From Kalaharituber pfeilii (Eukaryota > Ascomycota > Pezizomycetes > Pezizales > Pezizaceae), in assembly GCA_015179045.1 (NCBI GenBank), contig WHUZ01000039.1:496001-560000 (forward strand): a DNA stretch of 64,000 nucleotides, given 5' to 3'. A program made the position numbers and the translations under genes. Shown here in pieces: positions 24,240-33,765 of the stretch (its first letter is position 1; the number at the start of each line of letters is the position of its first letter). The notes beneath the pieces are model-generated. The model saw nothing but the letters and a program-made list of their open reading frames with translations. It did not search any database and was not told the DNA's origin.

Positions 24240-26095
24240 TTTTTTTTTTTTTTTTTTTTTAATCACTACTCGCGCGCTGCCCTATGGGCTATGGCAAGGT
24301 CTAGTTACATCAAAACAAAGTACAAGTACGAAAAAATAGAAGTAAATCCATCGCGCGTCCGTCCCCGAGACTAACCCCTCGCCCATTCCAAGATTTCCAT
24401 CACTCCCCGGAGGTCCTCCCCTTCGTCTTGGTCATCCAAGGGTCTGCACAATCCATCCTCGCCCCTTGGGCATCTCTGCTTCCAGACTCTACATTGGGAC
24501 AATATGCGATGGGTCGTTGCTTCGGCCTCGCCGTGCCACCGGCATTCCGGGCTGTCAGCTGTGCCGACCTTGAATTTCCAGTGCCAGAGGCCCTTGCCCC
24601 AAGGATGCCAGCTAGCGTTGCGACCCTATTGCCTAGTCTGCGTAGTGGCCTATACGATATGTTCAGTCTGTTCCTTTCGGCCACTCTCCTTGCTTTGGCC
24701 TCTTGTTTCATCCCGTCTTCCGTGACAATCTCGTTTTGATATGATAGCTGTGTTCCAACCTTGGCTGCTCGATCTGCTTCGGTATTGCCTGGGATTCCTT
24801 TGTGTCCTTTGACCCACATTTACCGCTATATCAAGGTCGCCCCTTTCATTTCTCCGGTCCCAAGCCTCCCTCACTCGTTGTGCTGCCCCTTTGTGTGTTG
24901 GTTCCCCTTCGGCGATCCTTTGTAGCTTGGTTATTGCAGTCTTGGAGTCTGTGATGATCAGTAGTTCAGTGAATTAGCTCGTGAGGGCATCCTCCATGGC
25001 AATCAGCTCCGCGTCATTTACCGTACTGAGTGCTCCCAAGTATGTGGAAGTCCGTTTCTGGTTGTGCTGGGAGAATGAGCCTGCCTCGGTGAAGTCACCT
25101 CTTCGGCTCCCGTCCGTATAGACGCTGATTCAGCCTTGGTCTTCTGCTTTGGCAATGGCTGCCATCCATTCTTCGGCCAGGGTATCGGCCGGGAGCGTGC
25201 GTAATGTAGCTAGTAGAAGAGGTTTTCTGTGATGTAGCGATCCCCTGAGATATGTAGTGTCCTGGCCTTCTCTCTTTAGCAGTTCTTCCACAAGCCGGAG
25301 CGTGCGTGCTTCCACCCGTATGCTTTCTCCGTCCGTCAATGTGCTGATCGACTCAAGGTTTGCCAGTCCTTCCACTACGTCCCTTCTTGTCCCCCATGGA
25401 GCCCCAGTGATGGCTCTAGCCACCATGTATTGCCATCTTTCTAGAGTGTCTAGTTTCCGCTTGGCTGGAGATCCTTGTGCATAGTCCATCCAGGCCCAGC
25501 ATCCCCACGTCCCCACATTGCAGGCTATGCTGGTGTATAGTTGTCGTTTTTTCTCTGGTGCCATGGGTGTTAGTCTCGTCACTACATTCCAGGCCGCTTT
25601 GGCTAAGTGTAGTCTCTTGTTGAAGTGAGTGTCAAATTTCAGTTCCCAATCGACCGTCAGTCCAACCAATCTGTATTCTGGACCCTTTACCCCTATTATC
25701 AGTGTCTCGGACTTGTCGGGGTCGATTTGGTAGCCCTCACTCGCCGCCTCTGTGATGAGTTTTGTCCGGTGCTCCTTTATGGCTCGTCTTAATCTGGGCA
25801 GTGATTTGTGTGAGATTACACTATGAAAGTCGTCAATATAGGACCTTGTAAAATTCGTTTCGTCCATGCGTTCAGCTACCGGTGCTACCCCTATCAGGAA
25901 TAGTACTGGCGAGAGTAGTGATCCCTGTGGTGTCCCATCTGTCATTCTGCTAGTGGCATGCTTGCGTCCGTCCCAGTGTAGGCTAAAGTCGTTTGGCATC
26001 AAGAATGCCTCAACGAATGCTGCTAAATTGATGTTGATTCCTTTTATTCGGTCCATCACTCTGTCTCTCCTAAGGAAGTGACATCGCAGCATGAA
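24240..26095 (-). mobile_element. 5'-truncated LINE (tail A), degenerate
   Basis: Poly(T) at about 24240-24260 and the reversed tail (gcgcgctgccc...atggcaagg) mark the 3' end. LINE coding sequence continues to about 26095 on the minus strand. The 5' boundary and target-site duplication are not resolved; the element abuts the inverted-repeat transposon at about 26130. Confidence 0.85.
24400..26095 (-). pseudogene. LINE ORF2 remnant with frameshifts and a stop
   Basis: The 26128-25130 frame carries the reverse transcriptase part (FVEAFLMPNDFSLHWDG, GTPQGSLLSPVLF, then YIDDF replacing the usual YVDD) and the connection region. The RNase H part is split over frames: a stop interrupts it near 24975-24980, and a shift near 24815 divides the RNase H motif WVKGHKGIPGNTEAD from upstream sequence. 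The zinc knuckle is also shifted (near 24520-24560). It is the most complete reverse transcriptase segment in the window, yet clearly dead. Confidence 0.88.
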
Positions 26096-26357
26096 GTAAC
26101 TTCGTGAGTAGAATAGCAACGTCTTCAATACTGCTTAGAGTGTTTCACCTAGAAACCAATCATCAACTGGAAACCGCTCAAATCCATTAACCTATGTACA
26201 GTTACTGTGAATGCAAATGACCCTCAAGTGGGCTCAAAATAGAGCCAGAGCATCACAGAACATAGAAAATTATTTCCACACCTTGTTACCCCAGTTTGTA
26301 GCACATGAGGAGTGACATATTCTGGCATATATCCAATCATACACTACTTCCCTGCCA

Positions 26358-26391
26358 TAGCCTGGTAGCCTGTATGCGGGTTATGTGACCA

Positions 26392-26424
<33 letters not shown>
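26358..26424 (+). mobile_element. tail-B retroposon end
   Basis: cctgccatagcctgg...tgcgggttatgtgac followed by about 30 A. This is the tail-B signature on the plus strand. Flanking tacacta matches on both sides give at best a 7-bp duplication. Confidence 0.6.
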
Positions 26425-26426
<2 letters not shown>

Positions 26427-26671
26427 ACACTAGCACATACTTTTGAGTGAGGACCAACCTTGGGATACACTTCTATCTACTATGAGAGGAAGTTAGGCTT
26501 TGCACATTTATATACGCTGCAGTCCTCAACTGCCCCAACCATTTATCAGTACTACAAGACATTCAGAAGACACTTTCCCTATGCATATATTTCTATTAAA
26601 TAGCTCTAGTCTCTGTGTGTCTTTCTCATGATATAGTAGCTCAATATTACTCTCTACTCAAGTAATCCGCC

Positions 26672-26700
26672 ATAGCCCATAGGGCGGCATGCGAGTAATG

Positions 26701-26732
<32 letters not shown>
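26672..26732 (+). mobile_element. ultra-short tail-A retrocopy
   Basis: Consensus hairpin tail (gccatagcccatagggcggc...gcgagtaatgatatt) and about 27 A. No coding sequence. Flanks share only tctact, so the duplication is uncertain. Confidence 0.7.
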
Positions 26733-26735
<3 letters not shown>

Positions 26736-27036
26736 ACTACTTCTTGACATGGCAATAACTTTCTACATATTAGCCCGATAGTTCCAAAAATTGGTATACT
26801 TGCTTAGCATAAGCATCAGAGTACACATTGAGATGCAAAGACCTCATTCACGCATGGTGACTCAATAGCATGCACCAGTGTATGATTGGATATATGCCAG
26901 AATATGTCACCCCTCAATGGGCTGCAACCTGGAGTGACAAGGTGTGGAAATAATTTTCTATGTTCTGTCAAGCTCTGACTTTAATTGGGCCCAGTTGAGG
27001 ATCATTTGCGTTCACAGTAACCCTGTACATAGGTTA

Positions 27037-27093
27037 TTTCTTTTTTTTTTTTTATATCATTACTCGCGTGCCGCCCTACGGGCTATGGCGAGG
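27037..27093 (-). mobile_element. ultra-short tail-A retrocopy, later split at its duplication by a hAT MITE
   Basis: T run plus reversed tail. The left flank tgtacataggtta (27024-27036) is repeated on the right as tgtacatag (27094-27102), then the MITE, then gtta (27469-27472). The MITE therefore landed inside this element's right-hand duplication, which orders the two insertions. Confidence 0.82.
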
Positions 27094-27102
27094 TGTACAT
27101 AG

Positions 27103-27457
27103 TAGTGAGCGGCACGAGCTAGCTCGAGCCGAGCTGGAGGGTGAGCTCGAGCCAGCTCGTGAGTAAGTGAGCTCGGCTCGAGCCTGGATTGATTATATAC
27201 ATAGTATTGACAAACTAAACTAAACTAAGCTAAATTTCCATCTTTCTCACTACTATCAGCTAAATTGTGCATTTCGAAGTTGTTGGTAGGTCAGAATGAG
27301 CTCCAAGTCTCTAATTATTGCTATAGTAGGTATTTACAGTTTATGAAACCTTGCACTGGCTAAGCATTTTAGCGAGCTGTCAAGAAAAACACAAGCATGA
27401 TCTTGGCTCGTTTGAGCTCGAGCTGGCTCGAGCTGGCTCGGCTCGTGCCGCTCACTA
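27103..27457 (-). mobile_element. hAT-type MITE (family with TAGTGAGCGGCACGAG ends), 355 bp
   Basis: The ends TAGTGAGCGGCACGAG and CTCGTGCCGCTCACTA are inverted repeats. The left flank is gtacatag; the right is gta-cta-catag, an 8-bp duplication with a 3-bp insertion. Interior sequence matches the copies at 30177 and 60368 in the opposite orientation. The subterminal parts are repeats of GAGCTCGAGC. No ORF. Confidence 0.85.
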
Positions 27458-27518
27458 GTACTACATAGGTTAATGGATTTGAGCGGTTTCCAATTGATGA
27501 TCGGTTCCTAGATGAGAC

Positions 27519-28170
27519 ATGTTAACACTTTACTAGCTATCTATATTCTTCCGTCTCATGATCCAGCTCTGCCTACTGTTTCTTTGGCGCCACTTCCCAT
27601 TTCAGTCTTACCCTCAATTGCCAACACCTCCAATACTTCAATGTCCAAAGCGCATCTATTAACCGGCTATTCGGGAGCTTTTTACGAGATTCACCTCCCG
27701 CTACCAGATCCAGCGTAGCTATGTACTTACTCAGACCCCGCTGAGCGAGTCGCCACTGGCACTTTCCACGTGTAAACAAACTCATTCAATCGCCATAGCC
27801 CCAAGGGCGGCACACGATCCAGTACTGATATTAAAAAAAACAAAAAAAACATCCAGAACATGAAACCATCGATCCTGGATGCAGAATAAGTGGGCCATGA
27901 TATCTGAATCAACATCTTGATTCATAATCCTCAATAGTCAGTCAACCCTTACCGTTGGTTACAATTGGAAAGACGTTTCTACCAGCTTCGATTAGCGTCT
28001 CTTCATATTCAATAGGTCGGGCCAAAACTTTACAGAGAATGGAATATCAGTGGCCAGCTATGAGGCCAAACCATGGACTGAAGCATCTCACATGCACTTA
28101 CTGCGGGGGCCAAGTTAACCCGCGCCTTGCCTCCACTTCACTACACGTACCTTCCCTCGTTTTATTTTTT
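27519..28170. other. unique spacer with one short tail-A copy
   Basis: A plus-strand tail-A end lies at about 27788-27850 (tcgccatagccccaagggcgg, then A8-C-A8). The rest shows no gene or repeat. Confidence 0.45.
27788..27850 (+). mobile_element. tail-A retrocopy, short
   Basis: Family-A hairpin with outer arm ATCGC against ACGAT, then gatatt and an A-rich run. No target-site duplication was read. Confidence 0.6.
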
Positions 28171-28305
28171 TTTTTTTTTATATCAGTACTCGCGTGCCGC
28201 CCTAAGGGCTATGGAATTACATAAGGAATAGCATGGAAAAGTATTGTAAACGAAAAGAGAATAACGGAAGACAGAAGAGAAATGTGAACTCTCCCCGAAC
28301 CCCTT

Positions 28306-28481
28306 TGTTAGAGATCTACAGTAATGTCGGAGTGTCGGAGGTGTCGGATATCAGAGAGGTCCGTGATAAAGGGTGGTAAGGGCCCGAGAGCAACCTCATG
28401 CTCTATGTATATAGGTGTATTACTTTGGCTACTCTCTCTACGAAGGAATAACAATCATCTCTTTCTACCCAAAGCTCAACA
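28306..28481 (+). repeat. 5' LTR of TRIM
   Basis: TG...CA termini; contains a TATA-like ctatgtatatagg that could start transcription. It reads as identical to the LTR at 29171-29346. Confidence 0.93.
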
Positions 28482-28497
28482 GGTTATGAGCCCGGAT
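28482..28497 (+). promoter_or_regulatory. tRNA primer-binding site (initiator tRNA-Met anticodon arm)
   Basis: ggttatgagcccgg starts at the first base after the LTR and is the reverse complement of ccgggctcataacc, which fits the anticodon arm of initiator tRNA-Met, as in the Drosophila copia primer site. Confidence 0.8.
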
Positions 28498-28581
28498 AGT
28501 GCCATATAGCCAAGCCGCATTCAAGTCGCATTACCATTACAGTCGCAGTCGTCGTCGCACTCAGAATTCATCTGTCTATGT

Positions 28582-28981
28582 TTCCACTTCAGTGAAGTGA
28601 TGATGTGTCTGCACATGCTCTAGTTGAGCGAAGCAGTGTGCTCTAGTTGAGCCTGTCTACTCGGGTCGGGTAGTACATACGTTCCACTTCAGTGAAGTGA
28701 TGATGTGTCTGCACATGCTCTAGTTGAGCGAAGCAGTGTGCTCTAGTTGAGCCTGTCTACTCGGGTCGGGTAGTACATACGTTCCACTTCAGTGAAGTGA
28801 TGATGTGTCTGCACATGCTCTAGTTGAGCGAAGCAGTGTGCTCTAGTTGAGCCTGTCTACTCGGGTCGGGTAGTACATACGTCCCACTTCTGTGAAGTGA
28901 TGAGACTGTTCTAGTTGAACAAGTCGCCTACTTGGGTCAAGTAGTAAGTCCCACCTCAGTGAGGTGATGAGTCCACTCTAG
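28582..28981 (+). repeat. three 100-bp tandem repeats plus shorter diverged units inside the TRIM
   Basis: Units start at 28582, 28682 and 28782 with a period of exactly 100 bp and are almost identical. Diverged, shorter units start at 28882 and about 28948. Each unit opens with a near-palindrome (cacttcagtgaagtg) and also contains ctctagttgag repeats. In the shorter units the arms change together (cacctc/gaggtg; ctacttg/caagtag), which points to conserved base pairing. Confidence 0.88.
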
Positions 28982-29170
28982 TTGAGTGGAGCTGTTTGTC
29001 TTTCTGTCTGTCTTGTCTGTCTTGTCTGTCTTGTCTGTGTTGAACACTCTTTTTCCCTACCACGATGCGTTTTTGTCCCACAGGGTTTTCGCACTGGAAA
29101 GGTTTTTATCGAGGTCAACAGTTCTGTATTACGTCTTGTGTTTGGCTAGAGCATTTCGGTTGAGGGGGTG

Positions 29171-29346
29171 TGTTAGAGATCTACAGTAATGTCGGAGTGT
29201 CGGAGGTGTCGGATATCAGAGAGGTCCGTGATAAAGGGTGGTAAGGGCCCGAGAGCAACCTCATGCTCTATGTATATAGGTGTATTACTTTGGCTACTCT
29301 CTCTACGAAGGAATAACAATCATCTCTTTCTACCCAAAGCTCAACA
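29171..29346 (+). repeat. 3' LTR of TRIM
   Basis: Reads as identical to the 5' LTR; preceded by the purine tract at about 29160-29170 and followed by the CCCTT duplication. Confidence 0.93.
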
Positions 29347-29868
29347 CCCTTGTCACGATGAAGAAGTGGAAAAATGGATATGAAATAAATATGTCCCCTT
29401 ATCGTCCCGCCCATTCTAGTAAGTCCATCAGTGTGTCTTTGTCTTTCTGGTCGCCTTTCGGGGGTTTGAGCAAGTCCGCCTCTCCTCCCGGCCATTTCTT
29501 CATCCAGACCTTGCACCGCACAAGTACGTGGCGGGTGGTTTCCTCCTCTTCGCCACACCACCGACATTCCGGGCTGTCTGTTTTGCCTATTTCGTGTCTT
29601 CATCTTCTTAGGCCCTTGCCCCCGATATCCCCGCCAGTGTCGAGACCTTATGTCCTAGTCGTTGTAGTGGTCTGTAGCTGAGATCCATCCTGTTCCTTTC
29701 CGCGGCCCTCCTTGCTCTTGATAGTTGTTTCATGCCTGCCTCGGTAAAAATCCTCCCAACTTTCCCTCCTCAGGGGAACGCTGAAATATAGAGGGACATT
29801 ACCCATAGCGATACTCCCGACACTCCCAGCGGACACGTCCAAGGAGGAGTGGGAGACAACAATAGCTA

Positions 29869-30868
29869 ATGCGGAAGATGAAGGCTGGAGCCATATACAC
29901 GGACGGCAGCCGGATGGACAACGTCACCGGAGCAGGCGTGTTTGCACAATTCAACAAGGAGCGGACCTCCATATACCTTGGCACTCGAAGCACGGTAAAC
30001 GACGGAGAACTGCTAGCCATACAGAGAGCCCTCACAAGTCAGGTCAACGAACTACTGATAATCACCGACTCCAAAGTGGCCATAGCAAAGCTACGGAGGA
30101 TCGCTGAGGGGGACCCAACATACGAAGGGGCATCGCAACAGGTGAGAGAGGCCTGGGATCGGAGAGGCCTGGGATCTAGTGAGCGGCACGAGCCGAGCCA
30201 GCTCGAGCTCAAACGAGCCAAGATCATGCTAGTGTTTTTCTTGACAGCTCGCTAAAATGCTTAGCCAGTGCAAGGTTTCATAAACTGTAAATACCTAATA
30301 TAGTAATAATTAGAGACTTGGAGCTCATTCTGACCTACCAACAACTTCGAGATGCACAATTTAGCTGATAGTAGTGAGAAAGATGAAAATTTAGCATAGT
30401 TTAGTTTAGTTTGTCAATATTATGTATATAATCAATCCAGGCTCGAGCTCATGCCAGGCCAGCTCGAGCTCACCCTCCAGCTCGGCTCGAGCTAGCTCGT
30501 GCCGCTCACTACTGGGATCGGAGAGGCCTGGGATCGGAGAGGCCTGGGATCGGAGAATCGAAAGGGGCGACCTCGACGTGGCGGTGCTGTGGGTTAAAGG
30601 ACACAAGGGAATACTGGGCAATACGGAGGCGGACAAAGCTGCTAAAATCGGGACGGTGCTTCAATACCAGAACGAAATCGTGACCGAAGCAGGCATGAGA
30701 CAGGACGCCAAAGCCAGGAGAGCCGCCGAGAGGAATAGACTGGACATATCCTACAAGCCGCTACAGCGTCTGGGCAACAGAGTGGCAATCCTAGCCGGCA
30801 TCCTTGGAGACAAGGGCCTGCGCAACTGGAAATTCAAAATCGGCACCGCCGACAGCCCAGAATGCTGA
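29869..30868 (+). pseudogene. LINE RNase H and zinc-knuckle remnant, interrupted
   Basis: The first part reads YTDGSRMDNVTGAG, ELLAIQ and IITDSKVAIAKL, up to REAWDRRG, where a hAT MITE (30177-30511) enters. After the MITE it resumes with WDRRIERGDLDVAVLWVKGHKG, NTEADKAAKIG and GILGDKGLRNW. A TGA at 30866-30868 ends the frame inside the zinc knuckle (DSPEC-stop). A 16-bp unit (gcctgggatcggagag) is repeated around the MITE site and shifts frame. Confidence 0.85.
30177..30511 (+). mobile_element. hAT-type MITE, 335 bp
   Basis: TAGTGAGCGGCACGAG at 30177 and its inverse ending at 30511. The perfect 8-bp duplication ctgggatc lies at 30169-30176 and 30512-30519. Interior closely matches the copy at 60368-60701. 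It interrupts the RNase H region of the LINE, so it is younger than that LINE. Confidence 0.95.
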
Positions 30869-31140
30869 TGGCGTGGCGAACACCTCGAAACGACCCGCCA
30901 CGTGCTGAACCAATGCAGAGCGTGGAAACGGAAATGCCCAAGGGGCGAAGACGGACTATGCAGACCTACGGGGGAAGGGGACGGAGACAGGGACAAGGAT
31001 ACACTAATCTTAGACTGGGCCGGGGCTTAGGATACTCTTTACCTCATGTCCTTTGATTACTCATGTTATTTATTTACTTTATGTCGCGCGCCTTTCATTT
31101 TCCTTATGTGACTAAACCTCGCCATAGCCCATAGTAATGA

Positions 31141-31175
<35 letters not shown>

Positions 31176-31300
31176 TTCCCTCCTTACCTTTCACACTGAT
31201 TTTTCCACACCCTACCGCTAGTTACCACCACTGTTATGATAAGCAATCATAATTATACGCAACTTGTCCACCCTCAGAACCACCCCCACGCATATCTAAA

Positions 31301-31486
31301 ATGTGCAATCAAACCCTCTTCACCTGCACCCTTTGTGGGACTCGGTTCTGGGACTCTATCACAGCATGCTCATATGCAATTTCTGTCGCCGCGGATCTTG
31401 AGGCCGAAGTGGCGTTCTGCAAGGACGAACAGGTGCACACCGTGATGTGTTTCCACATTTGCGGAAAACGTATGCCAACGTCATGA
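31301..31486 (+). CDS. small Cys-rich protein, 61 aa
   Basis: ATG at 31301 in a good context (ctaaaATG). The product has seven Cys, including a C-x2-C (CTLCGTRFWDS) and a later C-x9-C-x3-C, plus two His in the C-terminal half. This resembles short fungal hypothetical proteins that begin with a Met-Cys and a C-x2-C...W pattern. There is no signal peptide. It could be a zinc-binding mini-protein, the first exon of a longer gene, or chance. I cannot assign a function. Confidence 0.4.
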   Translation: MCNQTLFTCTLCGTRFWDSITACSYAISVAADLEAEVAFCKDEQVHTVMCFHICGKRMPTS

Positions 31487-33020
31487 ACGCGAGTCGACGG
31501 GGAGTGGAATACTAACAAAGTTCGAGCCGTAGAACGACGGAATGCTTGGTTGACTTAGTGTGAAGCTTTGCGTTATCTAGGATATACTGTAACGGATTTA
31601 GATGTAAGTTTCTCAAGTATAATTGCACAGGGGATAAATATATTGCTACGAGATGAGACTATGCCATTGTGGTACCCATACTTCCAATTCTAACTGAAGT
31701 TGATTATACAGGTATACCTAATCGTACGCGCACATCAGCATGTGAGGTAATAACATTGGAAATGTGCTCCAGAGCCCTACAAAAACTTTACTGAACCTCG
31801 ACAATTGCCGTTTTTTTCCAGTGCTGCACATGTCCTAATTCCTCTGGCAGATCCAAGTCCATCAATTGATTTTATATCTCTTGGAAACCTCCTGGTAAAT
31901 TCCACCAAGGAATTACTGTAACTCAATGTATTTCGGGTTCCGCCAATTGCAAATTCCAATGTGGTATGGTTGGGGACATCTGTACTAATTCACGGACATT
32001 TGGTTTGATGACTAAGCGCTAGTTATTTAGTAGTTACATGCCCCCTGTCACACCGATTTTCTTCCACTGCCACCCCCCGCCCTACAATACCAATCCACCG
32101 CTGGTTGTTTGCTGCTCCCCTATGCTTGCATGCTTGATACATGTTGCATCGGTCGCACATATCGGTCACTCCAACCTATTCAGCCACCCTATCGCTTGAA
32201 TTAAAGAATTAATTATGATGCAAATAGTGAAGGATTAACTTTTGGTACTATTGAGTTTCGTTCACATATGTATAAAGGTCATAGACAAGTACCAGATAAA
32301 AATGGTTGGTAAAGAGGGGGACGTGTATATACTATCCTATTTTAGGTTAGCTATTCCCCTTTTGGGTTAGACCTCAATATACTATACCATATTTAGTAGT
32401 TACTAAAGGTGACCGATTCCCATATAAAACTTCTCATCTTTGACTTTCAAATCACTAGTACAAAAAATTAAATAAATAGATATTGTTCTATTGAATTATT
32501 TTCCATTCACTAAATTTATCATTGTATAGCACAAAACTAATTTATTTTTGTTGTGATATGAGTGTTGAAGTTGATGCGAAATTTACTCCGCGTATAGATG
32601 TCCCAACCAATAAATCCGCTATATCCGGATGCAGTGAGTACGTACGGAGTACGGTAGTTGAACGTTGTTTAGCGAGGAGACAAAAGCAGGGGTGTGGGAG
32701 CTGAGTACGGTTTCAGGTGCTGCATGCATATGGCGCATCAACGTGGAGGATGAGACAAAAGATCTACAGTCAGGTAAGGGTTGTTCATTTGGAGCGCCAC
32801 TGTAGGGTTATGATATGATAGCATTTCTTTTTTTTCCCTTTTTTTTGTTTTGGTTACTTAACCGCGTGAAACCAACTATTTAACGCGTTACAGGCTACTA
32901 GTCTAGGAGGTTAGCTTAGCTTGATGCACTCCATTGCATTGAGCGAGTGCATTAAGCTTCTTTCGTTCCATATTAGAAAGGCTTACCGGTAATACAGCGG
33001 CTGGGCACGAGACTGCTTAA
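31487..33020. other. AT-rich gene-free stretch
   Basis: ORFs are all short and without motifs. The segment 32220-32530 is strongly AT-rich. No tails or TIRs are identified. Confidence 0.45.
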
Positions 33021-33194
33021 TACTCGCTCGTTCAAAAAAGTATGAAATGGCAGAAATTATGTAACTCTTGCATATTGCATTTTCAAGATTACATCCTGTT
33101 CACCCCTACACCCTGCACCTGCAGGCACTCATACTTTACGCACCACCACACAGCACGGTACAAATGATTCAGTGATGCAGTATTATGTGAAGAA

Positions 33195-33548
33195 TATCTA
33201 TACATGATAATTATTGTCCTCATTGGTACTAATAAAGTGAGCCATAATCCCAGGAAGAGTAGAGGTGTACCATTTGATCTCATCCAGAAGTAGTCTTATT
33301 CCACAACCAACCCGCTGCTTGTCATGAATTTTTTCTGAGAACCTCGGGACTCTTTTCTTTATGAGACCAGATTTTTTTTCAATAGGACTAAAATCTGGAG
33401 AGGTTAGAGTGCAGCTCGAACAGAAATCAGAACTCTTATGGCAGCTCCTGCAATTGCATGCTGTACCGCATACATCAAAGCTTGTCGTTTTAGGTACATC
33501 TAATATAGTGGTAGAAATAGCCTTGTGGGGTACATTAGCGTATTGCAA
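33195..33548 (-). pseudogene. Tc1/mariner transposase fragment
   Basis: The minus-strand frame contains SPDFSPIEKKSGLIKKRV, the conserved motif around the third catalytic acidic residue of Tc1/IS630 transposases, followed by a degraded C-terminal region (RLLLDEIKW). The first two catalytic Asp are not visible, and the frame upstream no longer matches. Confidence 0.7.
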
Positions 33549-33724
33549 GCTAGGTATTGCAGCCCTTCTTTATTATCTTATTTAACTTGCATTTGATGCA
33601 ACTAGCAAGTATTCAATAACAGAGGCAGACAGCGAAAGAATATGATGTGGGTATTGTCAGAAGATATGAATGCGGGCACGTGCTATAGCTAGTCTCAGAC
33701 CAAGCCCCTTAGGGCACTCTAACG

Positions 33725-33765
33725 TAGTGAGCGGCACGAGCCGAGCCAGCTCGTGCCGCTCACTA
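33725..33765. mobile_element. 41-bp hAT miniature (two TIRs almost back to back)
   Basis: The whole element is TAGTGAGCGGCACGAG, nine bases (ccgagccag), and CTCGTGCCGCTCACTA. The perfect 8-bp duplication ctctaacg flanks it (33717-33724, 33766-33773). It has the same TIRs as the 335-bp MITEs but no interior. Confidence 0.95.

Larger units (their letters stand above)
26130..27515. mobile_element. fossil DNA transposon with ~220-bp inverted arms, packed with later insertions
   Basis: About 220 bp at 26130-26352 (tgtttcacctagaaacc..., cccttcaag..., ...atccaatcatacac) recurs as reverse complement over 26874-27515. The right arm is interrupted near its outer end by a LINE tail (27037) and a hAT MITE (27103). 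The interior 26353-26873 contains a tail-B end and a tail-A end but no transposase. A single related arm segment may exist at about 56545-56605. Confidence 0.7.
28306..29346 (+). mobile_element. non-autonomous copia-like LTR element (TRIM), 1,041 bp
   Basis: Two 176-bp direct repeats (28306-28481 and 29171-29346) begin TGTTAG and end CAACA, and read as identical. The 5-bp host sequence CCCTT flanks both sides (28301-28305 and 29347-29351). The sequence right after the 5' LTR, ggttatgagcccgg, is complementary to the anticodon arm of initiator tRNA-Met, the half-tRNA primer used by copia-type elements. A purine tract (gaggggg) lies just before the 3' LTR. The 689-bp interior has no gag or pol; it is filled by tandem hairpin repeats. 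Identical LTRs imply a recent insertion that depends on enzymes from elsewhere. Strand is set by the primer site and purine tract. Confidence 0.93.
28172..29745 (-). mobile_element. 5'-truncated LINE (tail A) interrupted by a TRIM element
   Basis: The LINE 3' end (poly(T) and reversed tail) is at 28172-28305 and resumes at 29347 after the LTR element. The right part on the minus strand encodes the C-terminal RNase H/zinc-knuckle region, with frameshifts (for example near 29590-29610). Its 5' end meets the 5' end of the plus-strand LINE beginning at 29771. Confidence 0.8.
29771..31172 (+). mobile_element. 5'-truncated LINE on plus strand, carrying a hAT MITE
   Basis: actttccctcct at 29759-29770 is repeated at 31173-31184 just after about 29 A, a perfect 12-bp duplication. 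The tail reads cctcgccatagcccatag-taatgatat, so the 3' half of the hairpin is missing. ORF2 sequence encodes RNase H (about 29880-30890) with a hAT MITE inserted at 30177 and several frameshifts. Confidence 0.92.

Noticed and set aside
26095..26130. Target-site duplication for the LINE at 24240-26095
   Set aside because: I searched the flanks by eye for a match to cctccttgacact and found none convincing.
28582..28981. CRISPR-like array
   Set aside because: Repeats are contiguous 100-bp tandem units without spacers and lie between LTRs in a eukaryotic genome.
28324..29383. Repeated 60-codon ORFs in the TRIM LTRs
   Set aside because: They are the same LTR sequence twice; LTRs are not expected to encode a protein and no motif is present.
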